Shown here: positions 1-7,510 of the stretch, one piece after another
Numbering within the stretch: the stretch's first letter is position 1
How the letters are laid out: each line of letters begins with the position of its first letter
DNA from: an uncultured beta proteobacterium
Lineage (GTDB): Bacteria; Pseudomonadota; Gammaproteobacteria; Burkholderiales; Burkholderiaceae_C
Length of the DNA: 32,333 nucleotides
Direction: 5' to 3'
NCBI GenBank assembly: GCA_903830985.1
Contig: CAIKVZ010000201.1
Coordinates: 1-32,333 of the forward strand
Translations under genes and position numbers: made by a program
The notes under the pieces: model-generated
The model's input: only the letters and a program-made list of their open reading frames with translations
What the model was told of the DNA's origin: nothing
Databases searched by the model: none

Positions 1-132
1 CCACTTGCGTCCAAAGCGAAGCGCATCTTTTTGCCGGTCGTTGCAATAGTTGAAGACAAAGTTCACTGCGCGGGCTTGCTTGTTGAGCAAGCCGTTGAGC
101 GATTTGACCTTGTATCGGTACACGAGCAACAT
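1..132 (-). CDS. TnpB/OrfB-type transposase (IS200/IS605 or IS1341 group), N-terminal fragment cut by window edge
   Basis: The first 44 codons of a leftward gene that runs off the left edge. The translation begins MLLVYRYKVKSLNGLLNKQA and continues with AVNFVFNYCNDRQKDALRFG. A start of this form (a short beta strand, then a helix ending in N-x-C-N-D) is what I recognise from OrfB/TnpB proteins of IS200/IS605-type elements, which are RNA-guided nucleases related to Cas12. The catalytic RuvC and zinc-ribbon parts would lie outside the window, so neither activity nor completeness can be judged. The ATG at 132-130 sits inside an inverted repeat (see 121-157). No tnpA-like gene is visible on the right side, which fits a TnpB-only element, but the rest of the element is not seen. 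The identification rests on recalled family resemblance. Confidence 0.7.
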   Translation of the reverse strand, partial: MLLVYRYKVKSLNGLLNKQARAVNFVFNYCNDRQKDALRFGRKW

Positions 133-157
133 ACTGTTTATAATAACAGTACTCGTG
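121..157. promoter_or_regulatory. LexA-like SOS box (132-151) inside a bulged hairpin covering the tnpB start codon
   Basis: Positions 132-151 read TACTGTTTATAATAACAGTA. This has the form CTGT-N8-ACAG with the outer TA flanks, matching the E. coli-type LexA consensus that beta- and gammaproteobacteria share. The box contains a perfect TATAAT at 139-144 on the plus strand, which could serve as a -10 for the gene at 237, although no good -35 is seen. The flanks CACGAG (121-126) and CTCGTG (152-157) extend the palindrome to a 13-bp stem with a 5-nt bulge at 127-131. The leftward start codon (132-130) lies at the stem edge and bulge. Such a bulged hairpin could equally be an IS left-end structure or a translational lock on tnpB. 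Confidence 0.55.
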
Positions 158-236
158 AGATTGTGCAAGCACTCCGACGCTACGCGCCGGCCCTCTACCT
201 CCTCGGCCTGAACGCCGGGGTTTCGTGGGAGTTTTG

Positions 237-737
237 ATGACAGCAGAAGAAAATTACTCCCCCGATCCCGATCCCGACGCCGACATTCATGAGCCGCGCC
301 TGTGGCGCGCGAATGGCTGGACAGCAAGCGTCATCAAGAACGATGACGACGACGGTTGGGCCGTCGCAATGACTCGAGACGGAGCGGCCGAGCCGGCCCT
401 CATCGGTCCGTGGACCATGGGTCGCGACAAGAAGAACCCCAAGCCCCTGGACAAGAACGCTTTTTCCACGCTGGTGAAAACTGCAGCAGAGTTCGTGCGG
501 CGCGGCGAACAGCAATTGCACGCGCTGCTGCACCGCAGCGTCCTGGTGAACACGGCCACAGGGCGCATCACGGTGACGCTGGACATCGTTCCCGATGACG
601 AGCACCCGAGCGCACAACTCTCAGCGGTTGACGCAGCAGACGAGGAACTGGCAAGGATCAGCGTATCCCCGGGATACACCTTGAACGCTGCCAGCGCCGC
701 GGCCTGGGTCACCTCGGGCTACGAAAAACCGCGCTGA
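237..737 (+). CDS. Hypothetical protein, 166 aa, acidic N-terminus
   Basis: I do not recognise this family. The ATG at 237 is chosen because GGGAG at 227-231 sits 5 nt upstream; an in-frame GTG at 225 would add four residues. The product is soluble, with no signal peptide or membrane segment. Residues 9-15 are Pro/Asp alternations. A W-x-x-x-V-I-K core with an acidic run (NDDDDGW, about residues 35-41) follows, and then a GPWTMGRDKKNPKPLD stretch (about 58-73) that looks like part of a small beta domain. The gene sits 85 nt downstream of the SOS-like box and converges on the next gene with a 4-nt gap. If the TATAAT inside that box is its promoter, it would be damage-inducible; that is inference only. 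Confidence 0.6.
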   Translation: MTAEENYSPDPDPDADIHEPRLWRANGWTASVIKNDDDDGWAVAMTRDGAAEPALIGPWTMGRDKKNPKPLDKNAFSTLVKTAAEFVRRGEQQLHALLHRSVLVNTATGRITVTLDIVPDDEHPSAQLSAVDAADEELARISVSPGYTLNAASAAAWVTSGYEKPR

Positions 738-741
738 GCGT

Positions 742-1863
742 TCACCCCTGCTGGGTCCGTGCCATGAAGCGTCGGTCGATCCAGTCCTTCCAGTACCAGA
801 CCCACGCGCCCTGGGCGCTCCAGTTGCCCCGGCTGGCAATGGCATAGCGGGCGCCGCAGGACAATAAGTTCAGCGTTTTTATCGGCGGGGTGTAGTCTTG
901 CAGGGGCCGCCCCGAGACGGCTGCCATCAGGTTGGAGGAAAGTGCCGGTGCCGCGCGCACCGCGTACACGCCGCTTCGGGGATGCGGCGCGTCGATGCGG
1001 CTGGCCACGTCACCAGCGGCAAACACGAATGGGTGCGAGACGCTTTGCTGAAAAGCATTGACGGCGATGAATCCCTCCTTGTCCAGCGCCAGGCCCGAAC
1101 CGGCCAGCCAGCGTGGCGCCTGCGCGCCCAACGCCAGCACTGGCGCGTCGCAGGCCAGCTGGCCAACCCCGTCGAGCGTGATGTGGTCGGCCGCAATGGC
1201 GGTGCAGCTTTGCGGCAGCACCGTGATGCCGCGCAGCCGGAGCTGTTGCAGCACGCGTTGTTGCACCGCCAGGGAATAATTGGCCACCGGCGACGCGCCG
1301 CCGCACACCAGCGTGACCGGGCAATCGGGCAATTGATGCTTCATGGCAAAGGCCAGTTCCACGCCCGCCGCGCCGGCACCGATGACGGCGACGCGCAGCG
1401 GCTGCTGTCTGGCCAGCGCCAGCAGGCGTTGCCACAGGGGCGAAAAGGACTCTATCGGACGCAGAAACAGCGCGTGCTCGCGCGCGCCCGGCATGAGCTG
1501 CTCGATTCGTTCGCGGTCCATCACCGGGCCGGTGTTGACGCTCAACAGGTCGTAGTGCAGTTCCTGGGGTGGCTCGCCCTGGCCCAGGATGATGGTCTGT
1601 CGGGCCGCGTCCAGGCGCGTGCCGCGGGCCTGCAAGTAGGTCACGCCGGCGCTCTGGAGCAGCCCCGTCAGGGCGATGCTGCACTGCGCCAGGCTGTAAT
1701 GCCCGGCCACATGGCCGGGCAGCATGCCGGAGTAGATCTGCTGCGGGTAGGGCGCGATCAGCGTGACGCGAAACGGCAGCGGCGCAAGCTTTACGCGTTG
1801 CGCCAGGCGCGCCAGCACATGCACATGGGCGTGACCGGCGCCAAGCAGGACCAGGTGCTTCAT
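742..1863 (-). CDS. NDH-2-like FAD-dependent pyridine nucleotide oxidoreductase
   Basis: A 373-aa flavoprotein. The N-terminal FAD-binding Rossmann motif contains GAGHAHVHVL (residues 8-17), and a second dinucleotide motif VAVIGAGAAGVELA lies near residues 158-171. FVFAAGDVAS near residue 290 is the usual C-terminal FAD contact. The GAGHAHVHVL form with its histidines is typical of the NADH dehydrogenase-like family that in some bacteria is fused to the N-terminus of selenophosphate synthetase SelD. Here it stands alone and no selD is in the window. Its ATG overlaps the stop of the upstream flavoprotein gene by 4 nt (1860-1863), so the two are almost certainly translationally coupled. Together they suggest a membrane-associated redox pair acting on NAD(P)H and perhaps quinones. 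The substrate is unknown. Confidence 0.8.
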   Translation of the reverse strand: MKHLVLLGAGHAHVHVLARLAQRVKLAPLPFRVTLIAPYPQQIYSGMLPGHVAGHYSLAQCSIALTGLLQSAGVTYLQARGTRLDAARQTIILGQGEPPQELHYDLLSVNTGPVMDRERIEQLMPGAREHALFLRPIESFSPLWQRLLALARQQPLRVAVIGAGAAGVELAFAMKHQLPDCPVTLVCGGASPVANYSLAVQQRVLQQLRLRGITVLPQSCTAIAADHITLDGVGQLACDAPVLALGAQAPRWLAGSGLALDKEGFIAVNAFQQSVSHPFVFAAGDVASRIDAPHPRSGVYAVRAAPALSSNLMAAVSGRPLQDYTPPIKTLNLLSCGARYAIASRGNWSAQGAWVWYWKDWIDRRFMARTQQG

Positions 1864-4058
1864 CCCCGTCTCCAGGCGTGGTAACGCACCGCCCAGCGCA
1901 ACAACCGCGCGGGCTGGTGCGCGCGCTTCCAGTTGCCGGCGGCATATTTGTTGGCTTCGGCCAGCGTCGGGTAGCTGTGCACCGTGCCCAGGATCTTGTT
2001 CAGGCCCAAGTCATGCTTCATGGCCAGCGTGTATTCGGCCAGCAGCTCGCCAGCCTGGCTGCCGACGATGGTGACGCCCAGAATGCGGTCCTTGCCCGGC
2101 ACCGTCAGCAGCTTGACGAAGCCGTGCGTTTCGCCGTCGATGATGGCGCGGTCCAGGTCGGCGAGGTCGAAGCGCGTGATTTCGTAGGCCACACCTTGCT
2201 CACGCGCCTCCTGCTCATTCAATCCGACCCGGGCGATCTCCGGCTCGATGAATGTGGTGCGCGGCAGCACCGAGTGGTCGACGCGAAACTTTCGGATGTC
2301 GCCAAACAGTGCGTTCACCGTCGCGTACCAGGCCTGGTGCGCAGCCGCGTGCGTGAACTGGTAGGGTCCGGCCACGTCGCCGGCGGCGTAAATGTTGGGG
2401 TAGATCGTCGCCAGCCAGGCATCGGTCGGCAGCGCGCCGCCTTCAGGTCGAGCGGTGATCCCCAGTTCCTCGAGCCCGTAGCCCGACAGGCGCGCCACCC
2501 GGCCCACGGCGCAGAGCAGGGCGTCGAACCCGACGCGGGTTTGTACGCCCTGATGTTCCAGCACCAGCACGCCGGGGCCGAACACGGCTTGGCGTGCTGG
2601 TGCCATCGGGGCGGCTTCGCAGCGCAGCGCCTGGTGGCTGAGCAGCACCTGCACGCCGTCCTGTTGCAGTGCGGACAGCGCCCGCGCCGACACCTCTTCG
2701 TCTTCCGCCAACAGCAGCCGTGGCGCCTGCTCCACCTGGATGACCTGCGAGCCCAGACGTGCCAAGCACTGCGCCAGCTCGCAGCCGATGACCCCGCCGC
2801 CGAGCACCACCAGTCGCTTCGGCGGTTGTTCCAGTTGCCCGAGAGCGTCCCACAACGTGTCGCTGGTCAGATAACCGACTTCTGTTAGGCCGGGAAGATC
2901 CGGCACGCGCGGGCGCGAACCCGTGGCGATGACGATGGCGCGCGTCGTCAGTGAGAGTTTGCTGCCGTCGGGTCGACTGACTTCCAAGCTCCAGGGGCTG
3001 GTGATCCTGGCGTGGCCCTGCAGCACTTCGACGCCGAGCTCCGTGTAGCGTTGCACGCTGTCATGCGGCGCAATCGTGCGGATGACCTCCTGCACGCGCT
3101 GCATCACGGCCTTGAAGTCGATGGCGAGCGCGCTGTCTGGCAGGCCGTAGCGGCTGGCGTGGCGCATGCGGTGTGCCAGTTGTGCGCTTTTGATCAGCGC
3201 CTTGCTTGGCACACAGCCGGTGTTCAGGCAGTCGCCGCCCATGGTGTGCGCTTCCACCAGCGTCACCTTGGCCTTCACTGCGGCGGCGATGTAGGCGCTC
3301 ACCAGACCTCCGGCACCGGCACCGATCACGACCAGATTGCGCTCGAAACGCCTCGGCTTGAGGTGCTGCCAGCGAGCGTAGACGCGCCGGTTTTGCCAGC
3401 CTCGCAGCAGCCAGCGCAACCCCAAGGGCAGCAGGCCCAGCAGCACGAAGGAGCCGAGCAGTCCCGGCGACAGCACCGAGCGCAGCGAGTCGACCTTGGC
3501 CAGTTCGGTGCCGGCGTTGACATAGGCCACAGTCCCGGCGAGCATACCGAACAGACTGACCCAGCAATAGGTCCAGGTTTTCATTCGGGTCAGGCCCATC
3601 AACAGGTTCAGCACAAAAAACGGAACCAGCGGCAGCAGGCGCAGGCTGAACAGGTAGAAAGCGCCGTCCTGCTCCAGACCTCGGTTCACTTCGCTCAGCA
3701 TCTTGCCGAAGCGCCGCTCGACGCTGTCGCGCAGCAGATGACGCGCGCTCAGCATGGCAAGGGTGGCGCCTGCCGTCGCCGCCAGGGCTGTCACGATACC
3801 GCCCCACAGCAGGCCGAAACACGCGCCGGCTGCCAGCGTCATCAGGCTCGCGCCCGGCAGCGACAGTGCAGTGACAGCCACATAGACAAGTCCGTACGAG
3901 AGCAATACCCGCGCCGGCTCTCGGGCGTACGCATCTGCAAAAGCCTGCTGGCTCTGACGCAGGGCTTCGAGGCTGAAGAAGCGTCCCAGGTCGAACACAA
4001 AATAGGCTGCGAAGGCTGCGCCCAGCAAGCAGACGATCAGCAGCTTTTTCAGGTGCAT
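1860..4058 (-). CDS. VTT (TVP38/TMEM64)-domain membrane protein fused to a mercuric-reductase-like flavoprotein
   Basis: A 732-aa fusion protein. Residues 1-220 are hydrophobic: a first membrane segment (about 5-22) and a TVP38/TMEM64 (VTT, SNARE-associated) domain (about 50-215), with the characteristic F-x-x-R-L-L-P-L-V-P-F motif at about 137-148. Residues 240-732 are a class I pyridine nucleotide-disulphide oxidoreductase, with FAD motif VVIGAGAGG (243-251), redox-active Cys277 and Cys282 in GGDCLNTGC, a central NAD(P) motif VVLGGGVIGCELA, a YAAGDV motif, and a C-terminal HSYPTLAE carrying the usual His/Glu pair. It has no N-terminal HMA domain and no C-terminal Cys pair of the kind MerA uses for Hg(II), so mercury reduction is unlikely. 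The reductase is therefore probably tethered to the inner membrane. It overlaps the next gene by 4 nt. Confidence 0.85.
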   Translation of the reverse strand: MHLKKLLIVCLLGAAFAAYFVFDLGRFFSLEALRQSQQAFADAYAREPARVLLSYGLVYVAVTALSLPGASLMTLAAGACFGLLWGGIVTALAATAGATLAMLSARHLLRDSVERRFGKMLSEVNRGLEQDGAFYLFSLRLLPLVPFFVLNLLMGLTRMKTWTYCWVSLFGMLAGTVAYVNAGTELAKVDSLRSVLSPGLLGSFVLLGLLPLGLRWLLRGWQNRRVYARWQHLKPRRFERNLVVIGAGAGGLVSAYIAAAVKAKVTLVEAHTMGGDCLNTGCVPSKALIKSAQLAHRMRHASRYGLPDSALAIDFKAVMQRVQEVIRTIAPHDSVQRYTELGVEVLQGHARITSPWSLEVSRPDGSKLSLTTRAIVIATGSRPRVPDLPGLTEVGYLTSDTLWDALGQLEQPPKRLVVLGGGVIGCELAQCLARLGSQVIQVEQAPRLLLAEDEEVSARALSALQQDGVQVLLSHQALRCEAAPMAPARQAVFGPGVLVLEHQGVQTRVGFDALLCAVGRVARLSGYGLEELGITARPEGGALPTDAWLATIYPNIYAAGDVAGPYQFTHAAAHQAWYATVNALFGDIRKFRVDHSVLPRTTFIEPEIARVGLNEQEAREQGVAYEITRFDLADLDRAIIDGETHGFVKLLTVPGKDRILGVTIVGSQAGELLAEYTLAMKHDLGLNKILGTVHSYPTLAEANKYAAGNWKRAHQPARLLRWAVRYHAWRRG

Positions 4059-4090
4059 GAGCGCTTCACCCTGGCGCGTGCCAGTCCACG

Positions 4091-5128
4091 CTAGAAAAAT
4101 TCCGCTTCCGCGTTGATGGTGTCGGCCTCGACCACCTCGCCGGTTGTCACCAGGTCGGCGTGGTCGCAGACCTGATTGCGGCCATGGCCCTTGGCGTGGT
4201 ACAGCGCCTTGTCGGCGCGCTCGAAAGCCTCGCTTGGCGTGTCGTCGGGACGCAGGGCCGTCAATCCCGTGCTCACCGTGATGTTGCCGACCTGGGGGAA
4301 GGCGTGGGCCTGCGCATTCAGGCGGAAGCGCTCGAAAGCCGCCATGGCGTCACCCTCCTGCTCGCACTGCACCAGCACGGCAAATTCTTCTCCGCCAAAT
4401 CGGTAAATGTGGTCGTGAAAGCGAAAGCTGGAACGCATCAGGCGCGCCATCAGTATCAGCACCTCGTCACCGATCAGGTGGCCATAGGTGTCGTTGACGC
4501 GCTTGAAATGGTCGATGTCGATCACGCCCAGCCAATGGCGAGGTCCACTACCGGCATGGCGCCGGTCGTCCAGGGTCGGCGGTTCGGGCGCGCGCGCGCC
4601 CAGTGTTGTCTTAAGGAATACGCCGTCAAAGGTCTTGCGGTTCAGCAGATTGGTCAGCGTGTCACGCTCGCCGTAATCCAGCAGGCCCTGAAAATTATGG
4701 TAAATGCGCAGCAGGCTGGCCAACAGTCGTTCGGTCTCGGCCGGCAAACTCAACTCGGTCTCGACTTCAAACACGCCCAGTCCCTCGTGCTCCGCGCTCA
4801 GCGGGAACAGCGTCAAGGCCTTGCTTCCATGGTAGCGACGGACCTGGCCGCTGATCATGGTCGCGTGGTGCTCCGGGTACTCCGCCAGCTTGGGAAGGTC
4901 CTCCTGGGCTGTGACCGTCAGGTTGATGGCTGGGACCACTTGGTCTGCTGTGAACCGGATTCGCGTCAACCAGCGCATGTCGGCTTCCTCGCCCACGGGT
5001 CGCAAGATCGCCACCGCCTTGGCCCCTGTACCGAGCAACTCCCAGGTGAGCCGCACCAGCGCCACATCGAGCTCGTCCCGGTCCCTCAAACCAATCAGGT
5101 CGGCGATGCGGTCAACGAGTATGGGCAT
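4091..5128 (-). CDS. Diguanylate cyclase (GGDEF domain)
   Basis: A 345-aa soluble protein predicted to make the second messenger c-di-GMP from two GTP. Residues 1-150 form an unrecognised N-terminal sensor-like region with no membrane segment. The GGDEF domain runs from about 150 to 320: DTLTNLLNRKTF (156-167), DIDHFKRVND (204-213), and an intact active-site GGEEF at 245-249. An RxxD allosteric inhibitory (I) site is present, R236 and D239, exactly five residues before GGEEF, so product inhibition is expected. There is no EAL domain. The stop is 32 nt upstream of the VTT-flavoprotein start and the start is 65 nt downstream of the ftsY stop. The gene may therefore be co-transcribed with both. 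The N-terminal ligand is unknown. Confidence 0.9.
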   Translation of the reverse strand: MPILVDRIADLIGLRDRDELDVALVRLTWELLGTGAKAVAILRPVGEEADMRWLTRIRFTADQVVPAINLTVTAQEDLPKLAEYPEHHATMISGQVRRYHGSKALTLFPLSAEHEGLGVFEVETELSLPAETERLLASLLRIYHNFQGLLDYGERDTLTNLLNRKTFDGVFLKTTLGARAPEPPTLDDRRHAGSGPRHWLGVIDIDHFKRVNDTYGHLIGDEVLILMARLMRSSFRFHDHIYRFGGEEFAVLVQCEQEGDAMAAFERFRLNAQAHAFPQVGNITVSTGLTALRPDDTPSEAFERADKALYHAKGHGRNQVCDHADLVTTGEVVEADTINAEAEFF

Positions 5129-5193
5129 GGCTTGAGTTTACAGGCTGCGGGGCGGCTGGCGGTGACTCGTTTACCCGTGGCTGTGCCGCATCT

Positions 5194-6258
5194 TCAGCTC
5201 AGCAAGGCTTGGGCAAACTCGCGCGCGCTGAAGGTTTCCAGGTCGGCCAATTGTTCCCCGACACCGATGAAATACACGGGAACAGGCCGTTCTTGGGCAA
5301 TCGCTGCGAGCACGCCCCCCTTGGCCGTGCCGTCGAGTTTGGTGACGATCAGTCCGGTAAGTTGCAGGGCGTCGTCAAAGGATTTGACCTGGCTGAGGGC
5401 GTTCTGCCCCGTATTGCCGTCGATCACAAGGATGATCTCGTGAGGCGCCCCGGCGCCTGCCTTGGTCACGACCCGTTTGATTTTCTTCAACTCTTCCATC
5501 AGGTGCAGCTGCGTCGGCAGGCGCCCCGCCGTGTCGACCAGCACCACGTCCTTGGCGCGCGCCTTGCCCGCGCTCACGGCGTCAAAGGCCACCGCGGCAG
5601 GGTCGCCGCCCTGCTGGCTGATGATCTCCACCGCGTGCTGCGGCGCGTCGCCCGGCTGGCCGGCACGCGTTGCCCAGACACCCAACTGCTCGCGCGCCGC
5701 AGCGCGAAAAGTGTCGGCTGCTGCCAGCAGGACGCTCGCGCCCTGATCCGCCAGATGGCGCGTGAGTTTGCCGATGGACGTGGTTTTGCCCGCGCCGTTC
5801 ACGCCCACCACCATGATCACCGTCGGCATGGCGACATCGCCATGCGCGCCGATCTGCAAGGTTTTTTCCAGCGGCGCCAGCAGCTCCGCCAGCGCTTCGG
5901 CGAGCAAGGCCTTGACCAGCGCCGGCTCGGTGGTCTTGCTCTCCTTGACGCGCCGCTTCAGTTCGTCCAGCAGGTACTGCGTCGCCTTGACACCGGTGTC
6001 GGCCATGAGCAGTGCGGCCTCCAGTTCTTCGTACAGCGCGTCGTCGATCTGCGTGCCGGTGAAGACGCTGGCGATGCTGGAGCCGGTCTTGCGCAAACCG
6101 GCCTTGAGCTTGCTCAGCCAGGAGCTGCGTGCGGCGGGCGGTGGCACTGGCGCTGGCGCTGGCTCGGGCGGCGCCACGCTCACGGCCATGGCAGGCACTG
6201 CGAGGGGCTGTGGCACGGGCGGTGTGGGGACTTGTTTTTTCTTGAAAAAGCTGAACAT
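5194..6258 (-). CDS. ftsY: Signal recognition particle receptor FtsY
   Basis: The 354-aa SRP receptor GTPase, which docks Ffh-ribosome complexes at the inner membrane for co-translational insertion. The start is placed at MFSFFKKK (ATG at 6258). The reading frame stays open to 6774, but that extension antisenses rsmD and has no family resemblance. The short basic N-terminus is followed by a Pro/Ala-rich linker (11-45), where E. coli has a long acidic A domain. The helical N domain is at about 46-135. The NG GTPase has G1 GVNGAGKTT (152-160), the DTFRAAAREQL motif (182-192), G3 DTAGR (242-246) and G4 TKLD (306-309) followed by GTAKGG. It is divergent from rsmD with a 28-nt gap, the usual ftsY/rsmD neighbourhood. 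Confidence 0.96.
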   Translation of the reverse strand: MFSFFKKKQVPTPPVPQPLAVPAMAVSVAPPEPAPAPVPPPAARSSWLSKLKAGLRKTGSSIASVFTGTQIDDALYEELEAALLMADTGVKATQYLLDELKRRVKESKTTEPALVKALLAEALAELLAPLEKTLQIGAHGDVAMPTVIMVVGVNGAGKTTSIGKLTRHLADQGASVLLAAADTFRAAAREQLGVWATRAGQPGDAPQHAVEIISQQGGDPAAVAFDAVSAGKARAKDVVLVDTAGRLPTQLHLMEELKKIKRVVTKAGAGAPHEIILVIDGNTGQNALSQVKSFDDALQLTGLIVTKLDGTAKGGVLAAIAQERPVPVYFIGVGEQLADLETFSAREFAQALLS

Positions 6259-6270
6259 GGAATGCGTTCT

Positions 6271-6276
6271 TAGAAT
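6271..6276 (+). promoter_or_regulatory. Possible -10 element for rsmD (near-leaderless)
   Basis: TAGAAT lies 10 nt before the rsmD ATG. A transcript from it would have a leader of only a few bases. No clear -35 is seen at the right spacing and no Shine-Dalgarno is visible before the ATG. This is suggestive only. Confidence 0.25.
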
Positions 6277-6286
6277 CAGGCATTCT

Positions 6287-6937
6287 ATGAAACCCACCAC
6301 CACCCCAAAAACTGGCGCATTGCGCGCCCCCCAGGCGAAAAAATCCAAGGGCAAAACCAAGCCCGTTGTAGCCCGCACCGGCGTCGGCGAGGTACGCCTC
6401 ATCGGCGGACAGTGGAAGCGCACCAAGCTGCGTGTTCCCGACCTGCCGGGGCTGCGTCCTACGCCAGACCGCGTGCGCGAAACCCTGTTCAACTGGCTCG
6501 GCCAGGACCTGCAGGGGTGGCGTTGCCTGGACGCTTTTGCCGGCACGGGCGCACTCGGGCTGGAAGCGGCTTCGCGCGGTGCGGCCTCGGTGCTGATGTG
6601 TGAACAGCAACCCGATCTGGTGGCGCAGTTGTTGCGCACCCAGGCGCTGCTGGGGGCGCAAAGTGTGCACATCACGCGCGGTGATGGCGTCTCGGCGCTG
6701 GAGCAACAGGGCAGTGCCAGCCTGGACCTGGTGTTGCTGGACCCACCCTTCGAGTTCACCCGTATCCCGGCCACGCTGCAGGCCGCAGCGCGCGCCTTGG
6801 CGCCCTCGGGCTTTGTCTACCTGGAGTCGCCCAAGGCCTGGAGCGACGAGGAACTGGCCGAGGTCGGCTTGCTGCGCTACCGTTATCTGAAGGCCGGTGC
6901 CGTGCATGCGCACCTGTTGAAGTCCGCGGCCGCATAA
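6287..6937 (+). CDS. rsmD: 16S rRNA (guanine966-N2)-methyltransferase RsmD
   Basis: A 216-aa S-adenosylmethionine-dependent methyltransferase that modifies G966 of 16S rRNA in the 30S subunit. After a basic Lys-rich N-terminal extension (1-35), the family core begins: RLIGGQWKRTKL (37-48), GLRPTPDRVRETLFNWL (55-71), SAM motif I DAFAGTGALGLEAASRG (82-98), an acidic residue in CEQQ (105-108), and catalytic DPPF (152-155). The ATG at 6287 is chosen because it keeps the normal length. The frame is open much further upstream, but only as antisense to ftsY; an ATG at 6257 would add 10 residues and overlap the ftsY start. The gene is upstream of coaD on the same strand (57-nt gap), a common pairing. 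Confidence 0.94.
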   Translation: MKPTTTPKTGALRAPQAKKSKGKTKPVVARTGVGEVRLIGGQWKRTKLRVPDLPGLRPTPDRVRETLFNWLGQDLQGWRCLDAFAGTGALGLEAASRGAASVLMCEQQPDLVAQLLRTQALLGAQSVHITRGDGVSALEQQGSASLDLVLLDPPFEFTRIPATLQAAARALAPSGFVYLESPKAWSDEELAEVGLLRYRYLKAGAVHAHLLKSAAA

Positions 6938-6994
6938 TGCGGCGCAGTCGCTTACTTGCCGATTAACCTATTCAATTCCACAGGAGCCAAGACC

Positions 6995-7510
6995 ATGGTT
7001 CAGCCCGTGATCGCGATCTACCCTGGCACCTTTGATCCCATGACGCTGGGCCATGAAGACGTGGTGCGACGCGCCACCCAACTGTTCGACACGGTGATCG
7101 TCGCCGTCGCGGCGGGGCATCACAAAAAGGCGCTTTTTTCGCTGGAGGATCGCATCGCCATGGCACGTGAAGTGGTCGAACCCTACCCCAAGGTGGAGGT
7201 CGCCAGCTTTGCCGGTCTGCTGCGCGATTTTGTCGTGGCACGGGGTGGCAAGGCCATGGTGCGTGGCCTGCGCGCCGTCACCGACTTTGACTACGAATTC
7301 CAACTCGCCGGCATGAACCGTACCCTGATGCCGAATGTGGAAACGGTCTTTCTCACGCCCAGCGACAAGTTCCAGTTCATCTCCAGCACCTTCGTGCGCG
7401 AGATTGCGCTGCTCGGTGGCGAAGTGGACAAGTTCGTCTCTCCGGGTGTGCAGCAGCGTCTGATGGAGAAAATGCGCAGCTTTGCCGCGCAGCAGCTCAC
7501 GCCGACTTGA
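6995..7510 (+). CDS. coaD: Phosphopantetheine adenylyltransferase
   Basis: A 171-aa protein catalysing the fourth step of coenzyme A synthesis: 4'-phosphopantetheine plus ATP to dephospho-CoA. It has the nucleotidyltransferase T-x-G-H motif (T17 to H20, in YPGTFDPMTLGH), VRGLRAVTDFDYE (89-101) and ISSTFVR (129-135). The ATG at 6995 has a good ribosome site, AGGAG at 6982-6986. An in-frame ATG at 6956 would add 13 residues and has no such site. The 3' end overlaps the end of the convergent helicase gene by 14 nt. Confidence 0.96.
   Translation: MVQPVIAIYPGTFDPMTLGHEDVVRRATQLFDTVIVAVAAGHHKKALFSLEDRIAMAREVVEPYPKVEVASFAGLLRDFVVARGGKAMVRGLRAVTDFDYEFQLAGMNRTLMPNVETVFLTPSDKFQFISSTFVREIALLGGEVDKFVSPGVQQRLMEKMRSFAAQQLTPT

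Noticed and set aside
1860-4058. Mercuric reductase (merA)
   Set aside because: The FAD/NAD core and redox Cys pair are present, but the HMA domain and the C-terminal Cys pair that bind Hg(II) are missing, and no other mer genes are present.
6259-6774. N-terminal extension of FtsY beyond 6258
   Set aside because: The extra residues are antisense to rsmD, have no FtsY resemblance, and MFSFFKKK is a typical FtsY start.
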